From Sphingomonadales bacterium (lineage in GTDB: Bacteria > Bacteroidota > Bacteroidia > Chitinophagales > Chitinophagaceae), in NCBI GenBank assembly GCA_016872155.1, contig VHBB01000001.1, positions 89,007-153,006 on the forward strand: a stretch of DNA of 64,000 bases, read 5' to 3'. Positions 33,845 to 43,050 of the stretch are shown here, in pieces; positions within the stretch are counted from its first letter, which is position 1, and each line of letters opens with the position of its first letter. A model generated the notes under the pieces. It made no database searches. It saw nothing but the letters and a program-made list of their open reading frames with translations, and was not told the origin of the DNA. The position numbers and the translations under genes were made by a program.

Positions 33845-35214
33845 CCTATTAATTTTTTTAAGATCGACAATTTTCCCTTGAACGGCGGATACTTGATGGC
33901 CGGATCGATCCAGCTGGGCGTTCGCAACACACTTTTGGAGTGCGAGAAGGTATCGAATGAATGTTTACCATGATAAAAGCCCATCCCGCTGTTACCTCTG
34001 CCACCAAAGGGCAAGCGATGATTGAGAAAATGAAAGACAGAGTTGTTGACACAGGCGCCACCCGCCGGCACCTGCTCGAGCCATTTTTTTTCTTGCTGTC
34101 TGCTCTCGGTATAAACATAGAACGACAGCGGATTGGGATTGCGTTCAATAATGGTCTTGGCCTCTTCGAAATGCGTATACGTGAGAATGGGCAGCAGCGG
34201 ACCAAAGATCTCTTCTTGCATTATGGGCGCATCGAGCGATACGTCGGTTAACACCGTGGGCGCCAGGTAGCGAGTGGCCCTGTCGTGCTGCCCCCCGTAG
34301 ATGATCTTGCCAGTCGCTAAATAAGAAACAAGTCGGTCGAACTGTCGGGTGTTGATGATACGACCGTAATGATCGCAATGGGTGGGGTCCGATGTGTAAA
34401 AGGTCTGTATCACCTTTACTAGCGCCTCTACAAAACGATCGCGCACCGACGCATGTACTAAAATATAATCGGGGGCAATACAGGTTTGTCCGGCATTGTT
34501 CCATTTGGCAAGTGCAATACGCTTGGCTGCCACTTCGATATGGGCGTCGGCCTCTACTATACAAGGACTCTTGCCTCCCAACTCTAGCGTAACGGGGGTC
34601 AGTTGTTCGGCAGCCATCTTGTACACGATCTTACCGACCGCGGTGCTACCCGTATAAAATAAATGATCGAAACGAAAAGATTGCATGAGTGAAGGCACCA
34701 CCGTAGCTCCATCCCCCTCTAGGAGCCAAACATATTTGCTATCGAATACCTGCTCGATGATCTTTTTCATTACAGCACTGGTGGCAGGCGTAAACTCACT
34801 GGGCTTTAAGACCACACAATTACCTGCTGCAAGGGCACCCACCAAGGGCCCCAACAATAACTCGAGCGGATAGTTCCAAGGAGCCACGATCAATACCACG
34901 CCCAGCGGCTCTGGCATAATAAGGCTGGCCGAAGGAAGATTGGCCAAATTGGTACGCACGCGTTGTGGGCGGGTCCAGCTATTTAATTTTTTGAGGGCCA
35001 GTTTGCACTCCGCCAATACCAAACCGGTCTCTGACACCCATACTTCTTCTGGACTCTTATGCAGATCTTGATAGAGGGCTTCGTTAATGGCCTGTTCATG
35101 CGCCAGCAGACAATCCTGCAATAGTCTTATCTGTTGTTTTCTAAACTCAACGGAGCGGGTGGCGCCGGAAGCAAAATAATCCCTCATCTTTGTCAGCGAA
35201 GGCAAATACGACAT
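33841..35214 (-). CDS. Aldehyde dehydrogenase family protein
   Basis: A 457-residue NAD(P)-dependent dehydrogenase resembling class 3 / fatty aldehyde dehydrogenases. Seen are PWNYP near residue ~110, LELGGKSP with the catalytic Glu region (~210), NAGQTC with catalytic Cys (~245) and QEEIFGPLLP (~335). A hydrophobic C-terminal extension is absent. The start is uncertain: ATG 35214 is chosen, with 35232 and 35187 as alternatives. It shares the CATG at 35212-35215 with tadA on the other strand. Confidence 0.9.
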   Translation of the reverse strand: MSYLPSLTKMRDYFASGATRSVEFRKQQIRLLQDCLLAHEQAINEALYQDLHKSPEEVWVSETGLVLAECKLALKKLNSWTRPQRVRTNLANLPSASLIMPEPLGVVLIVAPWNYPLELLLGPLVGALAAGNCVVLKPSEFTPATSAVMKKIIEQVFDSKYVWLLEGDGATVVPSLMQSFRFDHLFYTGSTAVGKIVYKMAAEQLTPVTLELGGKSPCIVEADAHIEVAAKRIALAKWNNAGQTCIAPDYILVHASVRDRFVEALVKVIQTFYTSDPTHCDHYGRIINTRQFDRLVSYLATGKIIYGGQHDRATRYLAPTVLTDVSLDAPIMQEEIFGPLLPILTYTHFEEAKTIIERNPNPLSFYVYTESRQQEKKWLEQVPAGGACVNNSVFHFLNHRLPFGGRGNSGMGFYHGKHSFDTFSHSKSVLRTPSWIDPAIKYPPFKGKLSILKKLIG

Positions 35215-35689
35215 GGCAGAAATTTCAGACAAGTTAGTAAAACCGCAGGGGATGGATGACGTTCACTTTATGAAACAAGCCCTGCAAGAGGCCCAACGAG
35301 CCATGGACGAAGAAGAAGTACCGGTGGGGGCGGTGGTGGTCATGAACGGAAAGATCATTGCCCGGGGTCACAATATGACCGAAAAACTGCAAGACCCTAC
35401 AGCACACGCCGAGATGATCGCGCTCACCGCCGCCTTTAATGCCCTTGGAAGCAAGTATTTACCCGAGGCCACCCTCTATGTAACCCTCGAGCCCTGCCCT
35501 ATGTGTGCCGGAGCCTTGTACTGGAGCAAGATCGGGCGCGTTGTCTATGGCGCAGATGATAGTAAGAACGGATATCGAAAAGTGGCCGGTGACCGCTGGC
35601 CCTTTCACAAGAACACCGAATTGAGTTATGGTTGTTGCGCCGAAGAGGGAGCCCGCCTTATGAAGGATTTCTTTCAACAAAAGCGTTGA
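35213..35689 (+). CDS. tadA: tRNA adenosine(34) deaminase TadA
   Basis: A 158-residue zinc deaminase that converts A34 to inosine in tRNA-Arg. The catalytic HAE is at residues 65-67 and the zinc ligands PCPMC at 94-98 (Cys95, Cys98). The start is uncertain: ATG 35213 overlaps the divergent aldehyde dehydrogenase start, while ATG 35252 (MDDVHFMKQAL) would give the most typical N-terminus. Confidence 0.94.
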   Translation: MAEISDKLVKPQGMDDVHFMKQALQEAQRAMDEEEVPVGAVVVMNGKIIARGHNMTEKLQDPTAHAEMIALTAAFNALGSKYLPEATLYVTLEPCPMCAGALYWSKIGRVVYGADDSKNGYRKVAGDRWPFHKNTELSYGCCAEEGARLMKDFFQQKR

Positions 35690-35713
35690 ACGTGGCCGGT
35701 CGTAGTACCTTTG
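35685..35713 (+). promoter_or_regulatory. Promoter of the superoxide dismutase gene
   Basis: GTTG (35685-35688), 17-nt spacer and an exact -7 box TACCTTTG (35706-35713), 22 nt before the sod start. Confidence 0.55.
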
Positions 35714-35735
35714 CATCATCCAAAAAATAGTTACC

Positions 35736-36341
35736 ATGCCATTTACACTCGCTCCCCTTCCTTACGCGCACGATGCGTTAGAACCACACATCGACACAGT
35801 TACCATGCAGATTCACCATGGTAAACATCACCAGGCCTATGTAGATAATCTCAACAAGGCCTTGGCCGGAACGCCCAATGAAAATCTATCGATCGAAGAG
35901 TTGGTCGCCAAGGCCGGCAGCATCTCTGCGGCCGTGCGTAACAATGGAGGCGGTCACTGGAATCATAGTTTTTTCTGGGAGAGTCTGGCTCCGAACGCCG
36001 GTGGAGCCCCCACCGGTTCATTAGCCGATGCCATCAATGCAGCCTTTGGCTCGTTCGACAGTTTTAAAGAAAAATTTGCGGCCGCCGGCATGACTCGCTT
36101 TGGAAGTGGCTGGGCCTGGTTGATCGTTGCCAATGGTAAACTCGAGATCTGCTCAACCCCCAATCAAGATAATCCGCTAATGGATATTGCGGAGACCAAA
36201 GGCTTGCCCTTGCTGGGAGCCGATGTTTGGGAACACGCTTATTACTTAAAATATCAGAACCGTCGCGCCGATTACCTGGCTGCCTTCTGGCAAGTGGTCA
36301 ATTGGAACGTGGTGGCGGCCCGTTACGAAAAAGCCAGCTGA
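35736..36341 (+). CDS. sodB: Superoxide dismutase (Fe/Mn type)
   Basis: A 201-residue cytoplasmic Fe/Mn superoxide dismutase. Metal ligands are His27 (MQIHHGKHH), His in WNHSFFW (~80), and Asp/His in [11 protein letters not shown] (~165-169). No signal peptide is present. The Gly-Gly-His sequence NNGGGHWNH before the second ligand is common to cambialistic or Mn forms, so metal preference cannot be fixed. It has its own promoter. Confidence 0.96.
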   Translation: MPFTLAPLPYAHDALEPHIDTVTMQIHHGKHHQAYVDNLNKALAGTPNENLSIEELVAKAGSISAAVRNNGGGHWNHSFFWESLAPNAGGAPTGSLADAINAAFGSFDSFKEKFAAAGMTRFGSGWAWLIVANGKLEICSTPNQDNPLMDIAETKGLPLLGADVWEHAYYLKYQNRRADYLAAFWQVVNWNVVAARYEKAS

Positions 36342-36365
36342 TCGCTAGAAAACTAAAGACTACGT

Positions 36366-36611
36366 TTACGGTACCGGATCATAGCCGCTGCTTCCCCACG
36401 GATGACAGCGGCTGATTCTTTTTAACGAGAGCCAGGTTCCTTTTAGCAGCCCATAGCGTTGCAAAGCAGTGGCTGCATACTGCGAGCAGGTAGGCGTATA
36501 CCGACAAGAGGGGCCCAGCCACGGAGAGACGATCCATTGATACAATTTGATCACCATCAAAAACGGAAGTACCAATAAGCGCTTGATAAAGGGCGTACGT
36601 TCGGTGATCAT
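36366..36611 (-). CDS. yidD: Membrane protein insertion efficiency factor YidD
   Basis: An 81-residue protein with one amphipathic/hydrophobic helix (~10-25) and the family pattern [18 protein letters not shown] and [13 protein letters not shown]. YidD aids YidC-dependent membrane insertion. The start at 36611 lies one nt after the rnpA stop, in the classical rnpA-yidD pair. An upstream-extended frame overlapping rnpA is rejected because it lacks conservation. Confidence 0.94.
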   Translation of the reverse strand: MITERTPFIKRLLVLPFLMVIKLYQWIVSPWLGPSCRYTPTCSQYAATALQRYGLLKGTWLSLKRISRCHPWGSSGYDPVP

Positions 36612-36612
36612 G

Positions 36613-36993
36613 TTAAGAAGATTGATAAAGTGCCAACAATTTCGTGAGCCCCTTTTGCATTTGTGAAAATAAATGAGCGTACTCGGGCAGCTCCCGGTCG
36701 GTGTACACAAAAAAAAGGTTCAGCCCTTTGGGTTCTTGGGCGATGGCTAACAAGATCTCTTTTTGCAATCGGTAACATTCGCGCATTTGGCGTTTGATTC
36801 GATTGCGATCGACCGCCCGCTTAAAATTTTTAGCCGATACCCCCACCCCCATCCTGATGCCCTTCTCGTTGGAGCGCGCATGAAAGATACGCAAGGGTCC
36901 TACCACCGATCGCTGTCCGGTGTTAAATAGGCCATCGATCGATTTTTTGCTTTTGAGGCGCTGCGCGGATGATAATGTATATCGTTGGGTCAA
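36613..36993 (-). CDS. rnpA: Ribonuclease P protein component
   Basis: A 126-residue basic protein with the RNase P motif [15 protein letters not shown] (~residues 58-72), which binds the RNA subunit and pre-tRNA leader. Upstream rpmH is separated by 112 bp containing two terminator-like hairpins. Confidence 0.95.
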   Translation of the reverse strand: MTQRYTLSSAQRLKSKKSIDGLFNTGQRSVVGPLRIFHARSNEKGIRMGVGVSAKNFKRAVDRNRIKRQMRECYRLQKEILLAIAQEPKGLNLFFVYTDRELPEYAHLFSQMQKGLTKLLALYQSS

Positions 36994-37038
36994 GGTAGTA
37001 GCTTCTCTAAAAAACGGTGTTTAAAAAATACGATTCAT

Positions 37039-37065
37039 AAAAAAAGCTCCGGAAATACCGGAGCT
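37039..37065 (-). terminator. Intrinsic terminator downstream of rpmH (distal)
   Basis: An 8-bp perfect stem AGCTCCGG / CCGGAGCT with a 5-nt loop, followed on the minus strand by a run of seven T. Confidence 0.85.
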
Positions 37066-37076
37066 ATAAAATTATC

Positions 37077-37098
37077 AAAACCTCCGCCTATCCGGAGG
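37077..37098 (-). terminator. Terminator-like hairpin just after rpmH (proximal)
   Basis: A 6-bp stem CCTCCG / CGGAGG with a 6-nt loop and a short T4 on the minus strand; tandem with the stronger hairpin at 37039-37065. Confidence 0.55.
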
Positions 37099-37105
37099 AA
37101 GGGCA

Positions 37106-37261
37106 TTATTTTAGTTTGCGTTCGTCAGAGACCGTCAATTTCTTGCGACCCTTGGCACGACGAGAAGCCAATACTTTACGTCCGTTGGCAGTTTCCATGC
37201 GCTTGCGAAAACCATGTACGGTCTTACGACGCTTGCGGTGGGGTTGAAATGTCCGTTTCAT
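37106..37261 (-). CDS. rpmH: 50S ribosomal protein L34
   Basis: A 51-residue basic ribosomal protein starting [20 protein letters not shown], the bL34 signature, and ending in [10 protein letters not shown]. It is followed by two hairpins, so it may be transcribed largely apart from rnpA. The upstream leader is about 95-100 nt. Confidence 0.97.
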   Translation of the reverse strand: MKRTFQPHRKRRKTVHGFRKRMETANGRKVLASRRAKGRKKLTVSDERKLK

Positions 37262-37363
37262 AGTGTGTTATTTTTCCACTTGTTGATGAAAGATGGACCG
37301 GGAGAACGGTCGGGTTTCCATTTTACGCCAGGTCACCACACCCGTCGTATTGTGAAAGGACCG

Positions 37364-37371
37364 CAAAGGTA
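37364..37371 (-). promoter_or_regulatory. -7 box of rpmH
   Basis: Minus strand TACCTTTG, exact consensus, giving an rpmH leader of ~95 nt that can fold a small GACCG/CGGTC hairpin. Confidence 0.5.
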
Positions 37372-37422
37372 AGGGATAGCGGGCAGACAAGAAAGAAAAT
37401 TAAGACGTTGTTTATCAGCAAG

Positions 37423-38268
37423 CTAGACAACCGTTCCGGCCAGATTTACGGTATAGGCCCGCACCGGTGCCCCAAAGAACTGGGCGGCCTGGGCATCAAA
37501 CTCGGGGGCCGAATCGGTGGTAAAGAATTTCAGCTCGCCTTTGCGCGTGCAACGATCACTGATCTCGGGATGACGATGTAAATAATCAGAAAGACTGGCC
37601 GCCACGATCTCGCCCTGCGAGAGCAGTCGTACCCCCGAGGGGAGATGCTTTTCAATAAGAGGACGTAGCAGCGGATAGTGGGTACAGGCCAACAAGAGCA
37701 CATCAATCCCTTTCTCTTTTTTTAGGATCGCGTCGATGTGCTTTTTTACAAAATAATCGGCCCCTGCGCTCAGGTGCTCGTTATTCTCGATCAGGGGCAC
37801 CCACATAGGACAAGCCTCTTGCGCTACCTGCAGATCCGGAAAAAATTTTTCTATCTCGAGCGGGTAAGATCCTGAACTAACGGTACCCTGCGTAGCCAAT
37901 ATGCCCACTTTTCCTTTCTTAGTATAGTGTCCGATCACTTCGGCCGTAGGGCGAATGACGCCGAGCACTCTGTTGTGCGGAGCGATCTTTGGCAGATCGT
38001 TTTGCTGAATGGTACGAAGGGCTTTGGCAGAAGCCGTATTACAAGCTAAAATAACCAGTGGACATCCTTGTTTAAAAAACCACTGCACACACTGAAGGGT
38101 ATACTGATATACCGTGGCAAAAGAACGATTTCCATAGGGCGCTCGGGCACTATCTCCCAAATAACAATAATCATAATCGGGAAGCGCCGATACCAGATCG
38201 CGCAACACGGTGAGCCCCCCGTAACCGGAATCAAAAACACCAATGGGACCTTTAGGGAGTGGCTGCAT
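37423..38268 (-). CDS. murI: Glutamate racemase
   Basis: A 281-residue enzyme making D-glutamate for peptidoglycan. It has the N-terminal GVFDSGYGGLTVL, general acid/base Cys76 (ACNTASA) and Cys195 (ACTHYPLL). The exact -7 box TACATTTG lies 4 nt before its ATG. It sits downstream of the bamA-ompH-ompH cluster but behind a terminator, so it is an independent unit. Confidence 0.96.
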   Translation of the reverse strand: MQPLPKGPIGVFDSGYGGLTVLRDLVSALPDYDYCYLGDSARAPYGNRSFATVYQYTLQCVQWFFKQGCPLVILACNTASAKALRTIQQNDLPKIAPHNRVLGVIRPTAEVIGHYTKKGKVGILATQGTVSSGSYPLEIEKFFPDLQVAQEACPMWVPLIENNEHLSAGADYFVKKHIDAILKKEKGIDVLLLACTHYPLLRPLIEKHLPSGVRLLSQGEIVAASLSDYLHRHPEISDRCTRKGELKFFTTDSAPEFDAQAAQFFGAPVRAYTVNLAGTVV

Positions 38269-38272
38269 GGTA

Positions 38273-38280
38273 CAAATGTA
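38273..38280 (-). promoter_or_regulatory. -7 box of murI, 4 nt from the start codon
   Basis: Minus strand TACATTTG, exact TAnnTTTG match; implies a leaderless transcript. Confidence 0.55.
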
Positions 38281-38292
38281 CTCTCCAGAAAC

Positions 38293-38323
38293 AAAAATGC
38301 CCGATCTGAAGTAGACCGGGCAT
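38293..38323 (-). terminator. Terminator after the bamA-ompH gene cluster
   Basis: A 7-bp stem ATGCCCG / CGGGCAT followed on the minus strand by T5. A T7 tract also follows on the plus strand, so it might act both ways. Confidence 0.75.
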
Positions 38324-38341
38324 CAACTTTTTTTAGATCTA

Positions 38342-38884
38342 TTATCTAACAGGAGCGCCTGCTGCGGCGGGCTTAGGCAACGACAACTTGAGTTTCGCTG
38401 CTACGGCAGCCACCATATCGTCGGCATCAGGGGCCACGAGCAGACTCTCTTTATTGAGTACATGCGTGTATCCTTTTTCTTTGGCTACGGCCCGGATGGC
38501 TTCGTAGATCTTACGATAGAGCGGAGCCAGCAACTCGTTTTGCTTGGCTTCCATGGCTTGGTTAACGATCTGCTGCCAGTTTTGAATGGTATTGATCAGT
38601 TGGGGAAGCTCCTCTTCGAGTTGCTTCTTAACGGCAGGAGGCGGGGGCTTTAGCGTGTCTTTGTACATACTGTCCTTATACTGATAAGTCTGTATAAGCG
38701 AAGCGTACTGAGGATTGATAGAATCGGCCTGGTAGCTAGAAAGAATAGAATCGAACTTGCTGACCTCGGGCATCAACGAGAGAACATTCTCTACACTGAT
38801 GTAGCCGATCTTGGTCTGCGCCGAGGCGGTACCGGCCAGTCCCAACAGCCCTGCGATGGCTAAAAGCACTACTACATTTTTCAT
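38342..38884 (-). CDS. OmpH/Skp-family periplasmic chaperone (second copy)
   Basis: A 180-residue protein with a signal peptide (cleavage near ASAQ, residue ~22) and long helical arms. KIGYISVENVLSLMPE matches the OmpH start and YTHVLNKES the C-terminal strand. Such trimers hold unfolded outer-membrane proteins for BamA. The central PPPPAVKKQLEEELP linker is distinctive. Tandem with its paralogue directly downstream of bamA. Confidence 0.92.
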   Translation of the reverse strand: MKNVVVLLAIAGLLGLAGTASAQTKIGYISVENVLSLMPEVSKFDSILSSYQADSINPQYASLIQTYQYKDSMYKDTLKPPPPAVKKQLEEELPQLINTIQNWQQIVNQAMEAKQNELLAPLYRKIYEAIRAVAKEKGYTHVLNKESLLVAPDADDMVAAVAAKLKLSLPKPAAAGAPVR

Positions 38885-38917
38885 TTTCGTATGGTTTTAT
38901 AACAGTTGGTTGATGGA

Positions 38918-39427
38918 TTATTTGATGCCCAGTTCGCGAAGCACATCGTCGCTTTTGTCGAGCTTGGGGTCGGCAAAGATAATGGTAATTCCCTCACTTT
39001 TGTCGAGCACAAAATCGTAGCCCCTTGCACTGGCCAGCTTCTGCACGGCGCTGTATACCTTGTCTTGTACGGGCTTAACGAGCTCTTGCCGCTTTCTGAA
39101 CAGATCGCCCTCGAATCCAAAGCGACGACGCTGCAGGTCCCTGAGCTCTTTTTCTCTCGAGAAAAGTTGGTCTTCTCTTCGCTTCTTTAATTCGGGAGTA
39201 AGCATAACCTGCTCAGCTTCGAAGTCGCGGTACATTTTATCGAGCGACGATTGCATGCTGTCGATTTGTAATTGCCACCCGGCTGCCATACGGTCGAGCG
39301 ACTGCTGAGCCGCTTTGTACTCCGGCATCCGATCTAAAATATAGCGCGTATCGATTACGGCGTATTTCTGTGCTTGGGCCAATAGGCCCAGCAGCAAGAA
39401 ACAAAGGGTCAACACTGTATTTTTCAT
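38918..39427 (-). CDS. OmpH/Skp-family periplasmic chaperone (first copy)
   Basis: A 169-residue exported protein (signal peptide ~1-19). KYAVIDTRYILDRMPEY begins the mature OmpH domain, followed by a coiled-coil tentacle with many charged residues and ending YDFVLDKSEG. It lies 15 bp downstream of bamA and 33 bp upstream of the second copy, so outer-membrane chaperone and insertase are made together. Confidence 0.93.
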   Translation of the reverse strand: MKNTVLTLCFLLLGLLAQAQKYAVIDTRYILDRMPEYKAAQQSLDRMAAGWQLQIDSMQSSLDKMYRDFEAEQVMLTPELKKRREDQLFSREKELRDLQRRRFGFEGDLFRKRQELVKPVQDKVYSAVQKLASARGYDFVLDKSEGITIIFADPKLDKSDDVLRELGIK

Positions 39428-39442
39428 GTAACGAGATTATGT

Positions 39443-42181
39443 CTATTCCGGTTCGAAGCCCAACATAAAGGTAAATCGAGAGATCCCCTTAAGACCGGTT
39501 TGGCCGGGCACGGCCCGATCGAGTCCAAGACCGTAATCAAATCCAAGCAATCCGAACATAGGCAGAAAGAAACGCATACCGGCCCCAACGCTGCGACGAA
39601 GTCTAAAGGGATTGTAATCTTTATAGTTGTACCATCCATTGGCCGCTTCGAAAAAGGTAAGCGCATAAATGGTACTGCTGGGATTGGTTACAAGTGGAAA
39701 GCGGGCTTCGAGTTGATACTTATTGAAGATCGTAAAGAACTGGCTGGCACTTTGCTGATCGGGATTAACAGTGGGGTCTGAGGTCTGATACACTGGATAC
39801 CCTCGGTGGGCCACAATGTCGAAGCCCAGCAATCCGAAGTTATTGGTAAGACCGGCATCACCCACTTGAAAACGCTCGAACGGAGAGAACGGAAGATTAG
39901 TATTATAGCGACCCATAAAGCCAAACTTGGCCGCCATCTTAACTACAAATTGGCGATTCTTCTCTGCGCCCAATGGCTTCCCGATCGGAACGTACCACTC
40001 GGCATTAAAGCGCCACTTGTGATACTCAGGACGACGATAGGCATTATAGCCCGATCCCACGTTGCTCATTAATGAATACGGTGGAGTCAACTGTACGCTA
40101 GCGAGAAAATTCGAACCACTGGTTGGAAAGATAGGATTGAAAACAGAGGAGCGTTGTAGCGCTACCTTGACACTGACGTTACTGGATGTTCCACTGGTAA
40201 AATCGCTGCTGAAAATGGGATAGTTCATCAGCTTGTACTGCGTAAGATTAAAAGTAAAGACCAGGTTAAAGTAATCATCAGGCCACTTTAGTTGCTTACC
40301 AAAGGCCACCGAAACACCGCTGGTGTTCAAGAAATTGGTATCGGAACGCGCCTTGTCGATACGACCGGTAAAGGGATCGAACGCATTGGAGAAACGACTG
40401 CTGTTGAAACCGAGGGTCAGCGAATTTCTCTTTTTACCGCCGAGCCAGGGCTCCGTAAACGAAGCGCTGTACGAACGATAGGCACGGCCATTGGACTGTA
40501 AACGAACACTCAGCTTTTGTCCATCGCCGGTAGGCAGCGGATCCCAGGCAGACTTTTTCCAAATATTGCGAACCGAAAAATTATTGAAGGTAACCCCCAT
40601 CGTACCGGTGAGTCCGATACCGCCACCCCAACCGGCAGAAAGCTCAAGTTGGTCAGCAGATTTTTCTTCGACCTGCCAATTGATATCTACGGTTCCATCC
40701 TCGGGATTGGGAACGACGCCGGGATTGATCTTCTCTTGATTAAAGAACTGAAGGTTGCCGAGTTCGCGCTGGGAGCGGATAAGCTGAGAGCGACTAAATA
40801 ATTCGCCGGGAATGGTTCGCAATTCGCGACGCACTACATAATCTTTGGTCTTTTCGTTGCCGGCAACCGTCACATTCTTGATGCGCGCCTGTGGTCCCTC
40901 CATAATTCGAATCTCGTAATCGATCGTATCGTTATAGACCGCCACTTCGATCGGCTCGGCCCTAAAGAACAAATAGCCTTCGTCCATATAATACCCGCTA
41001 ATATCGCCTCCTTCTTGCGCCGCCTCTTTGCCCAGGCGTTTGTTCAATAACCCTACGTTGTAGGTATCTCCTTTGTTGATACCGAGCAATACATTTAGAA
41101 TCGAGTCGGAATACTTTGCATTGCCCTTCCAAACGATATCCCCAAAATAATATCGGTTGCCTTCGCTAACCTTGATGTCTACATTCAGGTGACCCTTGGC
41201 CGTCATGTACTGCGTATCGGCAATGATTTGCGCATCGCGATAGCCATTGGAATTATAAAAGCTGAGTACTTTCTCTTTGTCTTCTTCGTATTTCTTTTCG
41301 TCGAACTTAGCAGAGCTCAGCAACTTGAACCTAAAATAAGGATCCAGCATCCGCTTAGTTCGGGTAATCGATAAGAAGCCCCAGTCTTTGAGATACTGTT
41401 GAAAAGAGACCGGCCGGCGCTCACCATAAGGACTTTGCGCCTGATCGGGCTTGACCGTAAGACGGGTCATCTCTTTGGTTCCCTTTAATTGCTTTTTTAG
41501 CTTAAGATTATCGAGCGAAGAGTTGCCATAGAAATTAACATCGCCGATCAGGACCTTCGACCCCTTCTCTACTTTTATAAGCAAAAAGTTAGAGTTGGCA
41601 AACGTAGGATCGGGCTTTTCTTCGATCAACACTTTTACATTACGAAATCCTTTTTCGGCGTAATGCTTGGTGATCTTCTCGACAATTTCTCGGCGCGTAT
41701 TTTCTGTAATGATGGTTTGCTTGGATAAGGATAGTTTGGTCAGCAGATCTTCTTCTTCGGATTTACGAATACCGGAGAACTTGTAATTTCCCAAGCGGGG
41801 GCGCTCCTGTACATTGATCTCGACCCACACCTTATCCTCTTCGATGCGCGTGACCAATACTTGGGCACCAGAAAAAAGTTTTTGTCTCCACAGGTTGTTG
41901 ATGGCCTTGCCAAAGATCTCCGCGCCGGGATGTACGAACTTGTCGCCGGGTTGCAGGTTGGCGATCGATAACACAATGGCCGTATCGAGATAACGAATAC
42001 CGGTAATCTTTACATCGGCGATTACATATTCCTTTACGATGCGGGCGTTTTGCCACTCCAAAAGCTTGGGATCGACCGAGGTGGGGCGTGTGGTATCGGG
42101 CACTTCTTGCGCCTGCAGCGGATGTACTGCGGTAATCAAAGCCGAAAAAAGGCAAACCCCGAAAAGAAATATTTTACGCAA
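39443..42181 (-). CDS. bamA: Outer membrane protein assembly factor BamA
   Basis: A 912-residue Omp85 protein. Signal peptide ~1-24, POTRA domains over roughly 50-490 (for example the IRYLDTAIVLSIANLQPGD region), then a beta-barrel from ~520. It inserts outer-membrane proteins as the core of the BAM complex. Bacteroidota BamA are typically near this length. The gene follows uppS and precedes two skp-like genes, a conserved order. Confidence 0.95.
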   Translation of the reverse strand: MRKIFLFGVCLFSALITAVHPLQAQEVPDTTRPTSVDPKLLEWQNARIVKEYVIADVKITGIRYLDTAIVLSIANLQPGDKFVHPGAEIFGKAINNLWRQKLFSGAQVLVTRIEEDKVWVEINVQERPRLGNYKFSGIRKSEEEDLLTKLSLSKQTIITENTRREIVEKITKHYAEKGFRNVKVLIEEKPDPTFANSNFLLIKVEKGSKVLIGDVNFYGNSSLDNLKLKKQLKGTKEMTRLTVKPDQAQSPYGERRPVSFQQYLKDWGFLSITRTKRMLDPYFRFKLLSSAKFDEKKYEEDKEKVLSFYNSNGYRDAQIIADTQYMTAKGHLNVDIKVSEGNRYYFGDIVWKGNAKYSDSILNVLLGINKGDTYNVGLLNKRLGKEAAQEGGDISGYYMDEGYLFFRAEPIEVAVYNDTIDYEIRIMEGPQARIKNVTVAGNEKTKDYVVRRELRTIPGELFSRSQLIRSQRELGNLQFFNQEKINPGVVPNPEDGTVDINWQVEEKSADQLELSAGWGGGIGLTGTMGVTFNNFSVRNIWKKSAWDPLPTGDGQKLSVRLQSNGRAYRSYSASFTEPWLGGKKRNSLTLGFNSSRFSNAFDPFTGRIDKARSDTNFLNTSGVSVAFGKQLKWPDDYFNLVFTFNLTQYKLMNYPIFSSDFTSGTSSNVSVKVALQRSSVFNPIFPTSGSNFLASVQLTPPYSLMSNVGSGYNAYRRPEYHKWRFNAEWYVPIGKPLGAEKNRQFVVKMAAKFGFMGRYNTNLPFSPFERFQVGDAGLTNNFGLLGFDIVAHRGYPVYQTSDPTVNPDQQSASQFFTIFNKYQLEARFPLVTNPSSTIYALTFFEAANGWYNYKDYNPFRLRRSVGAGMRFFLPMFGLLGFDYGLGLDRAVPGQTGLKGISRFTFMLGFEPE

Positions 42182-42261
42182 TTAGTTAGTTTTCAACTTG
42201 TTATTGTAATTAAGCCCAAAACAACGGCTGGCAAATTAAGTGTAAAAATCGAAAGTCTTTG

Positions 42262-43002
42262 TTAAAGCTGCTCGCTGATCTTTCCGAAGCGTCTTTCGCG
42301 CTGTTGGTAGTCGATGAGCGCCTCGTACAAATTCTCTTTTCTAAAGTCGGGCCACCGTACGGGTGTAAAGTAGAGTTCGGCATAGGCCAACTGATAGAGC
42401 AAGAAATTGCTGATGCGGTATTCGCCGCTGGTTCTGATCATCAGCTCGGGATCTGGAAACTTGCTGGTAGTCAAGTAGTTCTGTAATGTATCTTGGTTGA
42501 TGTTCTCTATAGAAAGACGGCCTTTTTTAACCTCGTAGGCAATGTTCTTTACAGCGTGCAACAGCTCCCAACGACCGCTGTAGCTAAGGGCCATGATCAA
42601 ATTTAACCCGGTATTCTTGCTGGTCATTTCGAGGGCCTCTTCGAGTTCGTTGCGCGCATAATCGGGTAGCATGTTCATATCGCCGATCACATGCAAACGA
42701 ATATTATTCTTGTCTAAACTTTCGACTTCTTTTCGAATGGTACTCACCAGCAGTTCCATCAGCCCGATGACCTCATACTCCGGACGATCCCAGTTTTCGG
42801 TAGAGAACGCATACAGCGTTAGATACTCGATGCCGAGCTCGGCACAACCCTCTACGATGTTGCGTACACTTTCTACGCCATGAAAATGCCCGAATAATCG
42901 ATCTTCTCCTTTCTCTTTGGCCCATCGCCCGTTGCCATCCATAATAATGGCAATATGACGCGGTAACCGGTCTTTTTCTATTTGGTCAAGCAAGGCCTGC
43001 AT
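42262..43002 (-). CDS. uppS: Isoprenyl (undecaprenyl) diphosphate synthase
   Basis: A 246-residue cis-prenyltransferase making the C55 lipid carrier for peptidoglycan and O-antigen. Catalytic Asp22 lies in IIMDGNGRWA; YAFSTENWDRP, RTSGEYRISNF and FTPVRWPDF complete the active site. It has its own -7 box, 26 nt upstream. Confidence 0.96.
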   Translation of the reverse strand: MQALLDQIEKDRLPRHIAIIMDGNGRWAKEKGEDRLFGHFHGVESVRNIVEGCAELGIEYLTLYAFSTENWDRPEYEVIGLMELLVSTIRKEVESLDKNNIRLHVIGDMNMLPDYARNELEEALEMTSKNTGLNLIMALSYSGRWELLHAVKNIAYEVKKGRLSIENINQDTLQNYLTTSKFPDPELMIRTSGEYRISNFLLYQLAYAELYFTPVRWPDFRKENLYEALIDYQQRERRFGKISEQL

Positions 43003-43028
43003 AAAGGCAAACAGGTTTAATGTGGGTG

Positions 43029-43036
43029 CAAATCTA
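43029..43036 (-). promoter_or_regulatory. -7 box of uppS
   Basis: Minus strand TAGATTTG, exact TAnnTTTG match. No -33 element at the usual distance. Confidence 0.4.
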
Positions 43037-43050
43037 CCCGTATTTTTCGG

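Noticed and set aside
36612..36710. N-terminally extended YidD frame starting inside rnpA
   Set aside because: The extension is not YidD-like; the start at 36611 just after the rnpA stop fits the family length.
36366..37371. Replication origin near rpmH-rnpA
   Set aside because: That linkage holds in other phyla; no dnaA, no DnaA-box cluster and no A/T-rich unwinding region is present here.
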